From Apostichopus japonicus (Eukaryota; Echinodermata; Holothuroidea; Aspidochirotida; Stichopodidae), in contig NC_092582.1 of NCBI RefSeq assembly GCF_037975245.1, forward strand, positions 7,357,001-7,421,000: 64,000 nt of DNA, read 5' to 3'. The notes beneath the pieces were generated by a model. That model was not told where the DNA came from, made no database searches, and saw only the letters and a list, made by a program, of their open reading frames with translations. Within the stretch, counting starts at the first letter, position 1; each line of letters starts with the position of its first letter. A program made the translations under genes and the position numbers. Below are positions 52,494-58,604 of this stretch, piece after piece.

Positions 52494-54992
52494 CATGTGT
52501 GTACAAACTGCAAAGTAATTGACCTGAACCCTGTTTCATCTCTCATATCATGTTGCCAACTATTGTAAGCTAGGGAGACCAATGTGCGCCTGTAAACACA
52601 GGGATAGATAACAGAGGAATGAAATCAATCCATCTAGTTGACAGGGAATAATTAATCCTGTACCATCACAAAATGATATGCAAAAAGTTTGGTCAAATCT
52701 GCCATACAAGATGTAAATATGTACAGTACGTTTTTGTGCAAAGGATTCACAGCTGTAGTTTAAGAGACACAAAGTCTTCGAGACGACAGCTAGCCATAAT
52801 TTGAACACTTAAAAAATTTTTTCCCTAGATGAGAACAAACACTAAAATGGAAGTGCTCAAATGTAAATCTACATATATAGTGAATGCGATCATCATATGG
52901 GAGTTACTGAAGGTAGGCCTTAATACATGAGAGCTTAAATGATGGCAACTATGCTTTTAAATATATCAAATCCACAGTGAGCATTGTGGTTAAGGCAGTG
53001 GACTTGTGATTCTAAGTATTGCAGGTTCAAGTCCTGGCCAGATCATTGCGCTGTGTCCTTCGGCAAGGCACTTTATCTCCATTGCCTCTCTTCACTCAGG
53101 TGGATCAATGGGGACCTGTGAGATAAAACTGTCAGCTGGGGGTTGTTTAGCTGCTGCCAAGTGGAGGGATTGTCTCTATGTTTGACAGGTTATTGTTGAC
53201 CAGGGTAATATTGTGATGCGCCTTGAGCACCGTTATCGGTGGATATGTCTGCGCTATATATAAATCCTCAATAAATATTAATACTCACTTTACCATCAAG
53301 GAAATACAGAGTCTCTATAGAACATGTTTGGTTGTCATTTACAGCATTCCTGGATACATCCAAATATAATCTTCAATGACTGGAGAACTACTTGAAAGTT
53401 AACTATATATGCCTATTCTACTTTGAATACAGAGTCTCAATAGAACATGTTTGGTTGTCATTTACAGCATTCCTGGATACATCCAAATATAATCTTCAAT
53501 GACTGGAGAACTACTTGAAAGTTAACTATGCCCATTCTACTTTGATGTTAACTTTGTTCAAAATCCACTTCAGTCATGAAAAAGAATTAATTGAAGAGAA
53601 AAGCAACAATAACCGAAACAGGAAATTTGCTATTCACTGACTCTAGTCCTATCTTTATTACAACTGGTAATGATTTAGTATAGCAGTGTGTGTGTGTAGC
53701 CAAGCTGCTGAGAAGCATTAATATTCATGAAAACCTTTATACAAAACTATACACCAACTTTTAAATACCATAAGGCTGGTAAAGTCTGTATTATCCAACC
53801 TACTCAGCTTTGATCGAGTGAACAAATAGAATATGTCCATCTTTTTAGCATCAGTGGATACATGGACCATTCTTCAAGGTTACAGATAGGAAGGAAGGTT
53901 TCCCACTGATTGATTGGGGAGACTGATGTGCAAACAAAATACCACAGCTGTATGCGACTTGACCTCAACATTAACTTTAAAATAATAATGGAGCTGTCTA
54001 GATGGGTAAAACAGAGGTAGGTGGAGAAAATAAACCACAGCAGGAATAACTGTGGTTGTGTTACAAATTCCACAAACAATCTGTAATAATGAGTCTGATG
54101 GTACTTAAACATATTGCATCAAGTAAGTACTGTTCTGAAAGGGTTAATTGTTTGATGATTCAGTATAATTCATGGCCCAGCACTCAAACCTCACAGGTAG
54201 CAATAGTTAAACGCTGCATTGGGTGGGTCTCTTGGAAAGCTATTCCAGGTCGTTGTATTTGATGTTCAGTTGCAGCCCTGCGGGGGGGGGATGATGGGGC
54301 AATTACTCCCCATTTTCCCCTTGCCCCCCCCCCCCAGTTTCTCCCTGATCCCAATCTACTACTAATCCAAATATAAAGAAGTAGGGTAATGGTTTGTATT
54401 AGAAACAGCTTCCAATGCAATGCATTAATATGAAAAATCATCAAATGATACCACCATTTTGCATCTAAGTCACTTAACTAGTTGCAAAATGAACCTCTCC
54501 TTCTGGCTCTACCTCCCAAAGTAGCTGGGTACCTCTCTTTTTGACTCTAACACCCAATGTAGCTGGGAAGTTTAGTTTATAGCTGATGGTTGGCACAGGA
54601 ACCACAATTATCTATAAGCTAAAACTAAATTCTTCCCAAACAAACAACACAAACACCTGAATTTCGTAGCCAGTAGGCAGAAGCCCCAAATTATCACTGG
54701 CTTTTAAAAGGTTAAAGGATTTCTTAAGCAATTATCATTATATATAACCCTGAAGCAATGAGTATTAATGAAATCCTGAACAGAACAAACTAAATAAGAG
54801 GAGAGTGTTTGGTGCCAGAATTTAACAGTAGTTGCACTTGCTTTTTTCCTTAATTTAAACATATTTTTAAGAAAGTTCAAAAAAGACTTACCCTTCAATG
54901 GTCTCGTTCCGGACACGGATCTTTTCTTGTTTGTCAAACTTCCCCGTGCTTTTGGTTCGTTTTATCGCTGTCTTGACCCGTCTCGGAAAACC
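10907..54992 (-). CDS. SynGAP/DAB2IP/RASAL2 (nGAP)-family Ras GTPase-activating protein, 17 exons, 5' end incomplete
   Basis: Joined span of the gene; exons are listed separately. The family stimulates GTP hydrolysis by Ras/Rap-type small GTPases at the inner face of the plasma membrane, in vertebrates at synapses and in growth and TNF signalling. Read from the minus strand, 17 exons with GT/AG borders join in one frame for 1279 residues plus stop. Domain order matches the family: basic segment (1-20), PH second half (about 80-120), C2 (about 126-235), RasGAP (about 265-505, arginine finger R327, FLR at 438-440), disordered linker (549-1124), coiled coil (1125 to about 1250). Vertebrates have SYNGAP1, DAB2IP, RASAL2 and RASAL3. 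An invertebrate copy is probably the pre-duplication orthologue, so I give no single symbol. Missing: the first exon(s) with the start codon and the PH N-terminal half. There is no C-terminal PDZ ligand of the SYNGAP alpha-1 type; the chain ends in SKC. Confidence 0.96.
13593..13628 (+). other. G-quadruplex-type sequence
   Basis: Seven or more runs of three to five G separated mostly by one to six bases, on the strand opposite to the gene's sense strand. This fits the standard four-run G4 pattern several times over. Confidence 0.75.
15749..15896. repeat. Short tandem repeat, unit about 25 bp, core TATCAGGTTATA
   Basis: The core (A)TCAGGTTATA recurs about seven times, spaced by ATATCAG or TCTCAG. 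One copy is mutated to CAGGTTTAATACC. Confidence 0.9.
20166..20238. repeat. Purine-rich GAA/GAAG tract
   Basis: About 70 nt of nearly pure A/G on the plus strand. In the RasGAP pre-mRNA this is a pyrimidine-rich stretch starting about 75 nt downstream of the E16 donor. Confidence 0.9.
20314..20525 (-). CDS. RasGAP exon E16: coiled coil, first half
   Basis: 212 nt, phase 0 in and phase 2 out, residues 1125-1194. Borders are GTGTTAG and GTGAGT. The peptide starts [19 protein letters not shown] and continues as a Glu/Lys-rich heptad pattern ending [11 protein letters not shown]. It matches the family's 'YE.EI..L..RL..S...LEEYE' coiled coil, which in vertebrate SynGAP trimerises and drives condensation with scaffold proteins. 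The acceptor is T-poor; the start at TAT is set by the frame of E15. Confidence 0.94.
20526..22116 (-). other. Intron between E15 and E16 (1.6 kb)
   Basis: Bounded by GTGAGG and TTAG. It carries a GGTGTGGTGGTGTCT triplicate at 21378 and poly-G/poly-C runs. If retained, it would add 25 codons before a stop at 22039. Confidence 0.85.
21378..21428 (+). repeat. GT-rich tandem repeat, 15-bp unit, three copies
   Basis: GGTGTGGTGGTGTCT is repeated three times; the last copy ends in GTG in place of CTG. Confidence 0.9.
22117..23844 (-). CDS. RasGAP exon E15: 1.7 kb exon encoding the disordered Ser/Pro/Thr-rich region
   Basis: 1728 nt, phase 0 in and out, residues 549-1124. The acceptor is CATTTAG and the donor GTGAGG. 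It opens with [14 protein letters not shown], equivalent to the family's 'SKLGPLPRILRDV' after the GAP domain. Then follows a long low-complexity region with family islands: [25 protein letters not shown] at residues 749-763 (vertebrates have PLSFQNP), a DSGSS/SSSEEP acidic-serine cluster, and proline-rich SPPKGSPPR and PRPK stretches at about 1010-1045 that could bind SH3 domains. It ends at SKKFEE, leading into the coiled coil. Higher GC than the flanking introns produces long open frames on other strands here; none has a domain. A second GT donor lies 6 nt downstream. Confidence 0.95.
23845..24277 (-). other. Intron between E14 and E15 (433 bp)
   Basis: Spliced with GTAATA and CATTTAG. It contains a poly-C run at about 24149. 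Nothing else was recognised. Confidence 0.9.
24278..24388 (-). CDS. RasGAP exon E14: end of RasGAP domain
   Basis: 111 nt, phase 0 on both sides, residues 512-548. Borders are AAACAG and GTAATA. It contains [18 protein letters not shown], the family's '[15 protein letters not shown]' closing motif. The preceding [10 protein letters not shown] replaces the vertebrate 'NPETLSNTAG' loop. The exon is symmetric, but skipping it would remove the domain's last helices. Confidence 0.96.
24389..24997 (-). other. Intron between E13 and E14 (609 bp)
   Basis: AT-rich with a short TATA run at about 24541. No element was recognised. Confidence 0.9.
24998..25088 (-). CDS. RasGAP exon E13: RasGAP C-terminal helices
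   Basis: 91 nt, phase 2 to phase 0, residues 481-511. The acceptor is CCGGTAG, with a weak pyrimidine tract; the donor is GTGAGT. The peptide [19 protein letters not shown] then [11 protein letters not shown] matches the 'FGSKE.YM.FMN.FLE.EW..M..FL.EIS' block that is close to invariant in this family. Confidence 0.95.
25089..25767 (-). other. Intron between E12 and E13 (679 bp)
   Basis: Plain sequence with a direct repeat of TAGTATAGAATAAC near 25200. No element was recognised. Confidence 0.9.
25768..25911 (-). CDS. RasGAP exon E12: FLR motif
   Basis: 144 nt, phase 2 to phase 2, residues 433-480. Borders are TTGACAG and GTAAGT. The peptide contains [17 protein letters not shown], the hallmark FLRxxxPA.xxP motif of RasGAPs that orders the arginine finger, then [15 protein letters not shown]. 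Every residue expected of the motif is present (F437, L438, R439, P443, A444, P448). Confidence 0.97.
26435..28599. repeat. Minisatellite: 21 tandem copies of a 103-bp unit
   Basis: GGAGGCATGGAGACAC recurs every 103 bp from 26440 to 28501. One copy has a 1-bp insertion near 26990. Total 2165 bp, all inside the intron between E11 and E12. Central copies (7-19) are almost identical and differ mainly at ATAATAAC versus ATACTAAC. Edge copies carry other variants (CCCCGC, GGATGCAG, ACAAGG). That pattern of a homogenised core with divergent ends is typical of unequal crossing-over. A period of 103 is not a multiple of three and the unit has stops, so it is non-coding. There are no unique spacers, so it is not a CRISPR array. 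Confidence 0.98.
28788..28984 (-). CDS. RasGAP exon E11: middle of RasGAP domain
   Basis: 197 nt, phase 0 to phase 2, residues 368-432. Borders are ACACAG and GTAAGA. The peptide starts [15 protein letters not shown] and includes [30 protein letters not shown] and CNKLIS at the junction. This aligns with 'L..CCELA.CKI.NS...FPRELKEVF.S.R' and 'ISERLISAS' of vertebrate members. The intron just downstream in transcription holds the 103-bp minisatellite. Confidence 0.96.
28985..29322 (-). other. Intron between E10 and E11 (338 bp)
   Basis: Spliced with GTAAGT and ACACAG; it contains a C-rich stretch at about 29220. Nothing else was seen. Confidence 0.9.
29323..29385 (-). CDS. RasGAP exon E10: RasGAP helix
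   Basis: 63 nt, phase 0 on both sides, so it is symmetric and could be skipped without a frameshift. Residues 347-367, peptide [19 protein letters not shown] then CE. It matches the family's 'YL.DA.GEFI.ALYESDENCEVDP' segment; the VDP comes from the next exon. Borders are AAACAG and GTAAGT. Confidence 0.95.
29386..30145 (-). other. Intron between E9 and E10 (760 bp)
   Basis: AT-rich, with poly-A close to 30090. No element was recognised. Confidence 0.9.
30146..30225 (-). CDS. RasGAP exon E9: arginine finger
   Basis: 80 nt, phase 1 to phase 0, residues 320-346. Borders are CAACAG and GTAAAA. The peptide [19 protein letters not shown] carries the F-R-x-N-T signature. The arginine (R327) is the finger that enters the Ras nucleotide pocket to stabilise the transition state of GTP hydrolysis, by homology with p120GAP. 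It is intact, so the enzyme is predicted to be active. Confidence 0.97.
30226..31491 (-). other. Intron between E8 and E9 (1.27 kb)
   Basis: AT-rich. Open frames of 70 and 102 codons on the plus strand carry no domain. No repeat was recognised. Confidence 0.85.
31492..31654 (-). CDS. RasGAP exon E8: start of catalytic RasGAP domain
   Basis: 163 nt, phase 0 to phase 1, residues 266-319. The acceptor is TTTGCAG. The donor sits in ATAAGTAAGTAA, and the first GTAAGT is the one that keeps frame. The peptide [20 protein letters not shown], then [13 protein letters not shown] and [12 protein letters not shown], is the helical N-terminal part of the RasGAP fold; SynGAP-family proteins have 'KEEVA..LV.ILQSTGKAKDFLTDL' here. 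Confidence 0.96.
31655..33656 (-). other. Intron between E7 and E8 (2.0 kb)
   Basis: Contains a retroposon-type 3' tail at 32575. The rest is AT-rich and shows nothing recognisable. Confidence 0.85.
32575..32652 (+). mobile_element. SINE/LINE 3'-tail fragment (GCGCTTTGAGC...TGCGCTAT...ATTATTA)
   Basis: AAAGCGCTTTGAGC, then TATGCGCTATTAAATATTA, then a TTATTATTAA tail. The same arrangement (GCGCCTTGAGC, then TGCGCTATATA, then AATAAATATTA) ends the tRNA-derived SINE at 52974-53284. This points to a shared LINE-type 3' recognition tail. The 5' limit is not visible. Confidence 0.6.
33657..33780 (-). CDS. RasGAP exon E7: C2 to RasGAP junction
   Basis: 124 nt, phase 2 to phase 0, residues 224-265. 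Borders are TCACAG and GTAAAT. It completes the WFPL motif, then has a serine- and glycine-rich insert, then [15 protein letters not shown], matching the family's 'RIKARYQTITILPM' that leads into the GAP domain. The frame passes cleanly through both junctions. Confidence 0.95.
33781..34360 (-). other. Intron between E6 and E7 (580 bp)
   Basis: Spliced with GTGAGT and TCACAG; AT-rich. Nothing recognised. Confidence 0.9.
34361..34415 (-). CDS. RasGAP exon E6: C2 domain last strands (55-nt small exon)
   Basis: 55 nt, phase 1 to phase 2, residues 206-223, peptide [18 protein letters not shown]. It fits the family's 'GLVSIP...EKWYP' segment, with the Trp codon split across the donor (TG then G). 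Borders are TTTCAG and GTGAGT. Although the exon is very short, it restores the frame exactly between its neighbours, so it is well supported. Confidence 0.92.
34416..35059 (-). other. Intron between E5 and E6 (644 bp)
   Basis: Spliced with GTAAGT and TTTCAG. Nothing recognised beyond an A-rich run near 34497. Confidence 0.9.
35060..35142 (-). CDS. RasGAP exon E5: C2 domain, lysine-rich loop
   Basis: 83 nt, phase 2 in and phase 1 out, residues 178-205. Borders are TTCCAG and GTAAGT. It encodes a strand KVHVYKE followed by the basic run [12 protein letters not shown], equivalent to the ETDKK-rich loop of vertebrate SYNGAP1 and DAB2IP. The positive loop is a plausible acidic-lipid contact. Confidence 0.93.
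35143..37287 (-). other. Intron between E4 and E5 (2.1 kb)
   Basis: Spliced with GTAAGT and TTCCAG. It holds a C-rich block at 36666 that is a G4 pattern in the RNA sense. No mobile element was recognised. Confidence 0.85.
36666..36698 (-). other. G-quadruplex-type sequence on the sense strand of the gene
   Basis: The plus strand reads CCCCACCCACCCACCC and then CCC, CCCCC and CCCC runs. The minus strand, and hence the pre-mRNA, has at least six G runs with one- to three-base loops. Confidence 0.75.
37288..37386 (-). CDS. RasGAP exon E4: C2 domain core
   Basis: 99 nt, phase 2 to phase 2, residues 145-177. Borders are CTGCAG and GTAAGT. The peptide contains [16 protein letters not shown] and LFWGEQFQF, the most conserved part of the family's C2 domain. 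The acidic pair (DD) sits in the LDD turn, but the usual full set of calcium-binding aspartates is not obvious. In this family the C2 domain helps target Rap as well as Ras. That role is taken from the family, not shown here. Confidence 0.96.
37387..43198 (-). other. Intron between E3 and E4 (5.8 kb)
   Basis: Spliced with GTGAGT and CTGCAG. A CCCTCAAATTCACC short repeat lies at 39490-39562. A 120-codon open frame at 40034-40396 on the plus strand has no domain. Otherwise featureless. Confidence 0.85.
39490..39562 (+). repeat. Short tandem repeat around CCTCAAATTCACC
   Basis: Three imperfect copies of about 24 bp, each CCTCAAATT(C/T)ACC followed by a C-rich spacer. Confidence 0.75.
43199..43300 (-). 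CDS. RasGAP exon E3: PH-C2 linker and first C2 strand
   Basis: 102 nt, phase 2 to phase 2, residues 111-144. The acceptor is TTGATAG and the donor GTGAGT. The peptide runs from a short linker with PDKDDRRRL into [16 protein letters not shown], the first beta strand and the L-P-x-KK loop of the C2 domain found in all SynGAP-family members. The intron towards E2 is only 576 bp and carries a hAT-type MITE. Confidence 0.95.
43383..43684. mobile_element. hAT-type MITE (302 bp) with 8-bp target-site duplication
   Basis: The left end is CAGGCGCGTAGCCAAGG. The right end, reverse-complemented, is CAGGTGCGTAGTGAGG. These are imperfect inverted repeats of about 16 bp. The direct repeat GGGGAGGG flanks it exactly at 43375-43382 and 43685-43692. 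The 8-bp duplication and the CAGG ends fit hAT. Too short for a transposase, so non-autonomous. It sits in the 576-bp intron between E2 and E3. The target sequence is low-complexity, so part of the TSD match could be chance. Confidence 0.85.
43877..44107 (-). CDS. RasGAP exon E2: PH domain C-terminal half
   Basis: 231 nt, phase 2 in and phase 2 out, residues 34-110. The acceptor follows a long T-rich tract and ends TTTAG; the donor is GTAATT. The peptide holds SHESL, a serine motif conserved in the family, then [15 protein letters not shown] and [12 protein letters not shown], the last strands and helix of the PH domain with its invariant Trp (W108). The first half of the domain is normally supplied by upstream exons and by E1. 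A 10.8 kb intron separates this exon from E1. Confidence 0.96.
44236..44266 (+). ncRNA. Hammerhead-ribozyme-like motif (probably a Penelope-like element remnant)
   Basis: CTGAAGA (fits the CUGANGA core) is followed by one extra A, a perfect 6-bp stem GATCCT/AGGATC with loop GCT, then GAAAC and GTC. That is the order of hammerhead parts: core, stem II, GAAA, cleavage triplet. The extra A between core and stem II is non-canonical, and stems I and III are not clearly visible. Self-cleaving activity is therefore doubtful. Similar TGAAGAAG...CGAAACGTC motifs occur with Penelope-like retroelements in animals, which is the likeliest origin. Confidence 0.4.
46137..46230 (+). mobile_element. Possible hAT-end fragment
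   Basis: CAACAGTCCGCAAACTATG, then CGGGCGACCCTAAAGTGGGT. This resembles hAT/Charlie-like ends (CAGTGGTTC.CAAACTTT...CGACCCCNAAGTGGGTC). I found neither a matching right end nor a TSD, so it is a weak call. Confidence 0.3.
47708..47905. repeat. Tandem repeat, unit about 42 bp, five copies
   Basis: Each unit is ACAGCTATTCTTCTTGACA followed by TGCTGTGTCTATAAGGTGTT with small changes. Because 42 is a multiple of three, the array keeps an open frame of Leu-Gln-Leu-Phe-Phe repeats, a composition artefact. Confidence 0.92.
51431..51473 (+). repeat. TTTTG/TTTG simple repeat
   Basis: Alternating TTTTG and TTTG units over about 43 nt. Confidence 0.9.
52258..52490. repeat. Cluster of three (TA)n microsatellites around a SINE piece
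   Basis: TA runs lie at about 52275-52290, 52369-52408 and 52453-52487. The first two flank the SINE piece at 52289-52368. Confidence 0.95.
52289..52368 (-). mobile_element. tRNA-derived SINE fragment containing a B box
   Basis: On the minus strand, GTGGTTCGAATCCCGGTG contains a perfect pol III B box GGTTCGAATCC (plus coordinates 52351-52361), followed by a non-tRNA body ending ACGATTTTCATTTATATA. The expected A box is replaced by TA repeats. So this is the 3' part of a SINE, not a working tRNA gene. Confidence 0.6.
52974..53284 (+). mobile_element. tRNA-derived SINE, near full length
   Basis: Head: A box TGGTTAAGGCAG at 52987-52998 and perfect B box GGTTCAAGTCC at 53024-53034, about 26 bp apart as in tRNA-like pol III promoters. 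Body: TCCTTCGGCAAGGCACTT, a sequence of the kind shared by several invertebrate SINE central domains. Tail: GCGCCTTGAGC, TGCGCTATATAT and AATAAATATTA. I did not find a convincing target-site duplication, so the ends are approximate. Confidence 0.85.
53303..53547. repeat. Tandem duplication, two copies of about 122 bp
   Basis: TACAGAGTCTC starts at 53305 and 53428. The copies are nearly identical except TCTATAG/TCAATAG and a 4-6 bp ATAT difference near the end. It directly follows the SINE tail. Confidence 0.95.
54892..54992 (-). CDS. RasGAP exon E1 (first visible coding exon): basic segment before the PH domain
   Basis: 101 nt, entering in phase 0 and leaving in phase 2, encoding residues 1-33. 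The acceptor has a clear pyrimidine tract ending in CCTCCAG. The donor is GTAAG. The peptide starts [15 protein letters not shown], which matches the family's invariant GFLSRRLK..IKRTKS segment just before the PH domain. This is the exon to which alternative N-termini are spliced in vertebrate SYNGAP1 and DAB2IP. Its phase-0 start implies an upstream exon ending on a whole codon. That exon is not confirmed here; see the candidates at 62361 and 63285. Confidence 0.93.
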
Positions 54993-56160
54993 CTGGAGGC
55001 GAAAGAGAGAAATCGCAGAAAACAATCAATTATATATAAAGGTAACGATGTCCTACTTGTTAAAAATCCTGACTGAAATGTAGTCTCTGTGTGCTGTTCT
55101 AACTGTTACTTACCCCACATAACGATCATAAAATCAAGGACAGCTGGTTAACCTAATGGTTCACCTCTGAATAACTGACCTACTGCAGCATGATAATGGA
55201 AAATGAACTTTTGACAAACTGTCAGTGTATGCATGCATGTTTTTTTTTAAATTGAATGACTGCATTCATTTCACATACAGTTACTCTGCACAGCAGTGAT
55301 TAATTCATCACAGCTGATGATAACCAAACAATATTGGATCTTAACTGTGCAACATCCAACTTCCTTTTCCGAGATGATTAGTGAATCTATATTCTACTCT
55401 GGTGGAAGCCCCTAGCTACACTGAGGGGGGGGGGGGATTACACTGAAACACTGTGTTACTATCATACATGGTAAGTACCGAAGAACAACATAGCAAATCT
55501 CAATTATCTCTTTTTTTTCTGAACTTGAAACATTGAATACATATCACATAACTCAGCATAGCAGTGATTAATTCATCATAGCTGATGTTAAGGATGGGGA
55601 AGGACCTTAGTTTCAAACCATTACCTCATTCTGGAGGCAATTAGGCACAAATAATGGGACAGAGAGCTACAAGCCCCTGATAGTGAAAGGTGTGCCCTAT
55701 GTACAGTACTGACTTAGAGACTCCTTTTGGTTTGAGTGGTACAGTACGTAATAGTCCAACAATCTAACTACCACATGTCACATTCAAACAAACTGAGTTA
55801 TATACACATCCTAAATTCCCTTCAAAGAGATCTTTTTGGCTACCGAATAACGAAAAAAAGACAGAAAGAAATAATGAAAGAACAAACAAAAGGAAAACTT
55901 TTGAATCCCACAAAATTGAGCTCTTTTTAAGTTGGCAAACACTTTAAGTTTAGCCTAATATCACCCTTCCCTATGTAATATTAGTGTGACTGCAAAGGGG
56001 GAAAAAAGACTTTCTATTTTTAAGTCTCATTTTTCCCTTCACTTTACCACACAGAGTAGCTGCGTCACATTTAATTGAACCTGCAGCTTGTCCTGTACAT
56101 TGATTATCCCATTGTCCTGTATGACAACCTCAAAGCTAATTCCTATATTGCCTGAATAGA

Positions 56161-56880
56161 CCGATCATACATTAACATCCCATCCCGCGGTTGTAAGAAT
56201 ATAATAACCTAATGGCCACCCATTACTCCCCAAGAACTGTTTATATTCCTCCGTTTGTGTCTATATCAGATCGCTCCAGTAGCAGCAGACATCAGGTGGA
56301 ATCACTTAATAACATTTTCAATATCAGACACGATTCCGTAAGTGCTGCAACGGTAAAACCTTGAGTCGAAATATGTTATCGACGAATATATGTAATCGTG
56401 AGAGAAGCACTGAATTATGACAATTACATTGATCACAAAAGGACTTAAACTTCAGCTGTTTGCTCGTCGTCGTGTCAGACAGCCAATAGGGCTAGACCTT
56501 GAACCAAGGTATGAGTCACTGTTCTATCATTAACGAATCGTACAACATGTTAATAATTGCGTTGTTTGTAACTGCCTCAAATCAGCCCGGCGCTGGCGTT
56601 AAGAGTACCGATGCAGCATTTGTCAGTACGGTAACTAGTACGTTCAGAAACTTGATTGGGTGGATGAGAGCATCGTTCAGCCGGGGAATTGATTGGAACA
56701 GACTGTGGTAGAGAACATAAATCACTCAAGGGCATCTTGGCCATCTCCGGACTTGATTGTTTACGATTGTTTCAACTTAGCCAGGGGAAATTGAACGATA
56801 TTGATTTAAGAGGTGCAAGTTTGTTCGCCGCAGAAACATCATGATCGGTAACGGGTCGGACACAAGAATTTAAAGGGAGT
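56161..56880. promoter_or_regulatory. CpG-richer patch, possible promoter or enhancer
   Basis: By hand count about 34 CpG in 720 bp, clearly denser than the flanking kilobases, with a CCAAT motif (AGCCAATAG at about 56481). It lies 1.2-1.9 kb upstream of E1. No start codon with a phase-0 donor on the minus strand was found inside it. Confidence 0.3.
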
Positions 56881-57090
56881 GACTGCATCACTGAATGTAC
56901 AGCTAGGATCATGTCAATACATATCTTTAACTTCCTGATGTATTTAGGAAATTCACCAAAATGTACAACCAACAAAGGTAGAGATTTGTATGAATGGGAT
57001 ATTATAGGTACAGTTGAAATTTGTATGTTATAGCTTCAAACATCTGAATGGTAAATTCAGGAAGGAAGAAGAACCGGGTAGTGACTGCAG

Positions 57091-57446
57091 AAGTGGGTAA
57101 ATGAGGAGGGTACATTGTATATTTAATGTTACATACAAACTTTGTGATACAGTTAGGTACAATAAATGGAACAGAGTGTACAGACCGAGAGATGAGACAA
57201 GATGCAAAAAGACGAAGAAAGTTCATCTTTTATAGTTTAAAAGTAGGTTTTTCCTCTTATGGGTCTCTCTTTACCCCATAAGTGGGTAAATGAGGAGGGT
57301 AGTGTATATTCAATGTTACATACAAACTTTGTTGTATAGTTAGGTACAATAGATGGATCAGAGTGTACAGACAGAGAGATGAGACAGGTAAGCACAAAGA
57401 CGAAGAAAATACATCTTTAGTAGCTTAAAGCAGGTTTTTCCTCTTT
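57091..57446. repeat. Two-copy duplication, period about 190 bp
   Basis: GTGGGTAAATGAGGAGGGTA begins at about 57093 and 57282. Both copies continue through ACATACAAACTTTG, GTTAGGTACAATA, CAGAGTGTACAGAC and AGGTTTTTCCTCTT. Confidence 0.9.
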
Positions 57447-58604
57447 TCAATTTTGCAGTGCTTGTTGTAGATACGAGAGAGATGAACCTAGGAATTCTTT
57501 CAACTTTGAAAGAACCAAAAAACTCTCTGTAGAAGGTTTTGCACAGATTCAGGTGGATGAATGCATCCAGTAACAACAAAAAAATCAGGATGGTCACAGG
57601 AGGCCCAGTACAAAAAGAATGTTCCCATTGCTATGATTTAGGTAATCGGCGTGCATGTGATAGGAGGAGACATGTAAGAGCGGAATGAGATCAAATACGC
57701 GTTTCAGTTCAAACACTTTTTAATTAGCTTGACGTACAGTCGAGATTATAACTTAAAATTTACAATAATGAAGAAATTAACTTCAAAAGTTTATCAAAAT
57801 ATATATCTTCTTGTCGAGAACAATGGATGAGTGTCTATGAGAGAACATTTTTTTTTCGGAAATGAATGAACTTATTTCTTTTTTTAATCTTTGTTGGATC
57901 AATTACTGCAATGTTAACTTATTTTCAGAAGAAAAATTTGAAAAAGTCACTAGTACATTAAATGTTTATAATTGCAGGAAGCTCCAAGACTAGCAATGTA
58001 TGCAAACAGGAAGTCGTTGAAACTGCTGTAACATTGGGGCAGGGCATGGGAGGAGATGTAGGACTAGCTGCTGGGGTGGCCACCCTAACTATAAAGCCTC
58101 TTGTGTAAAGACAATAGAAATTTGTTATAAACTATCCCAAATTGATAAGGTCAATTGTATGCTTGACATACCATACAGGGCTGACAAAGATAGGTACACA
58201 AATCTAAGCATCGCTAACGATCTATGATGGCTTTGCGTGTGTAAAAATATACAATCTGGAAGCAGAGTTCCTTCCTGTTCGTACCCTCAATCAGAGGCTA
58301 ACAACTTCCTTTTAAACTTCAACCAGAGGATAATGTTCCCTTTATTGATATTAAAGAATGACTCTGTAAAGAGGTAGAATTAATATTAGTGGTGATATGA
58401 CTTAGTAGCGAACGAGAAGAGAACAGCTTTTAGTGTGACTGTATAAACGTAATCTTTCGATAGCTAATCTATAGCTATTCCAGATTTTAAGATATGTACA
58501 CTATTTAAAATATGTTTTTAAGTCTACTATGCTCCTGTTCAAGGCTACATAAAAGGTCTGTTTCACCTTCTGCAGGTGTACTGTTAGCTAATGTTATTCA
58601 TAAT

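Larger units (their letters stand above)
44108..54891 (-). other. First visible intron of the RasGAP gene (10.8 kb)
   Basis: Spliced with GTAAG at 54891 and TTTAG at 44108. It contains a hammerhead-like motif (44236), a hAT-end-like fragment (46137), a 42-bp tandem repeat (47708), TTTG repeats (51431), a SINE fragment with AT microsatellites (52258-52490), a tRNA-derived SINE (52974) and a 123-bp duplication (53303). A 146-codon open frame at 44787-45227 on the minus strand has no domain. Confidence 0.85.
54993..58596. other. Upstream region of the RasGAP gene, no proven exon
   Basis: Contains a direct repeat of GCAGTGATTAATTCATCA at about 55292 and 55560, poly-G at about 55424, the CpG-richer patch at 56161-56880 and a 190-bp duplication at 57091. 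On the gene's strand it is either intron before E1 or promoter. Confidence 0.6.

Noticed and set aside
55110-55160. Donor GTAAGT just upstream of E1 as the end of a first exon
   Set aside because: The frame needed for E1 contains a TGA immediately upstream, so it could only be untranslated sequence.
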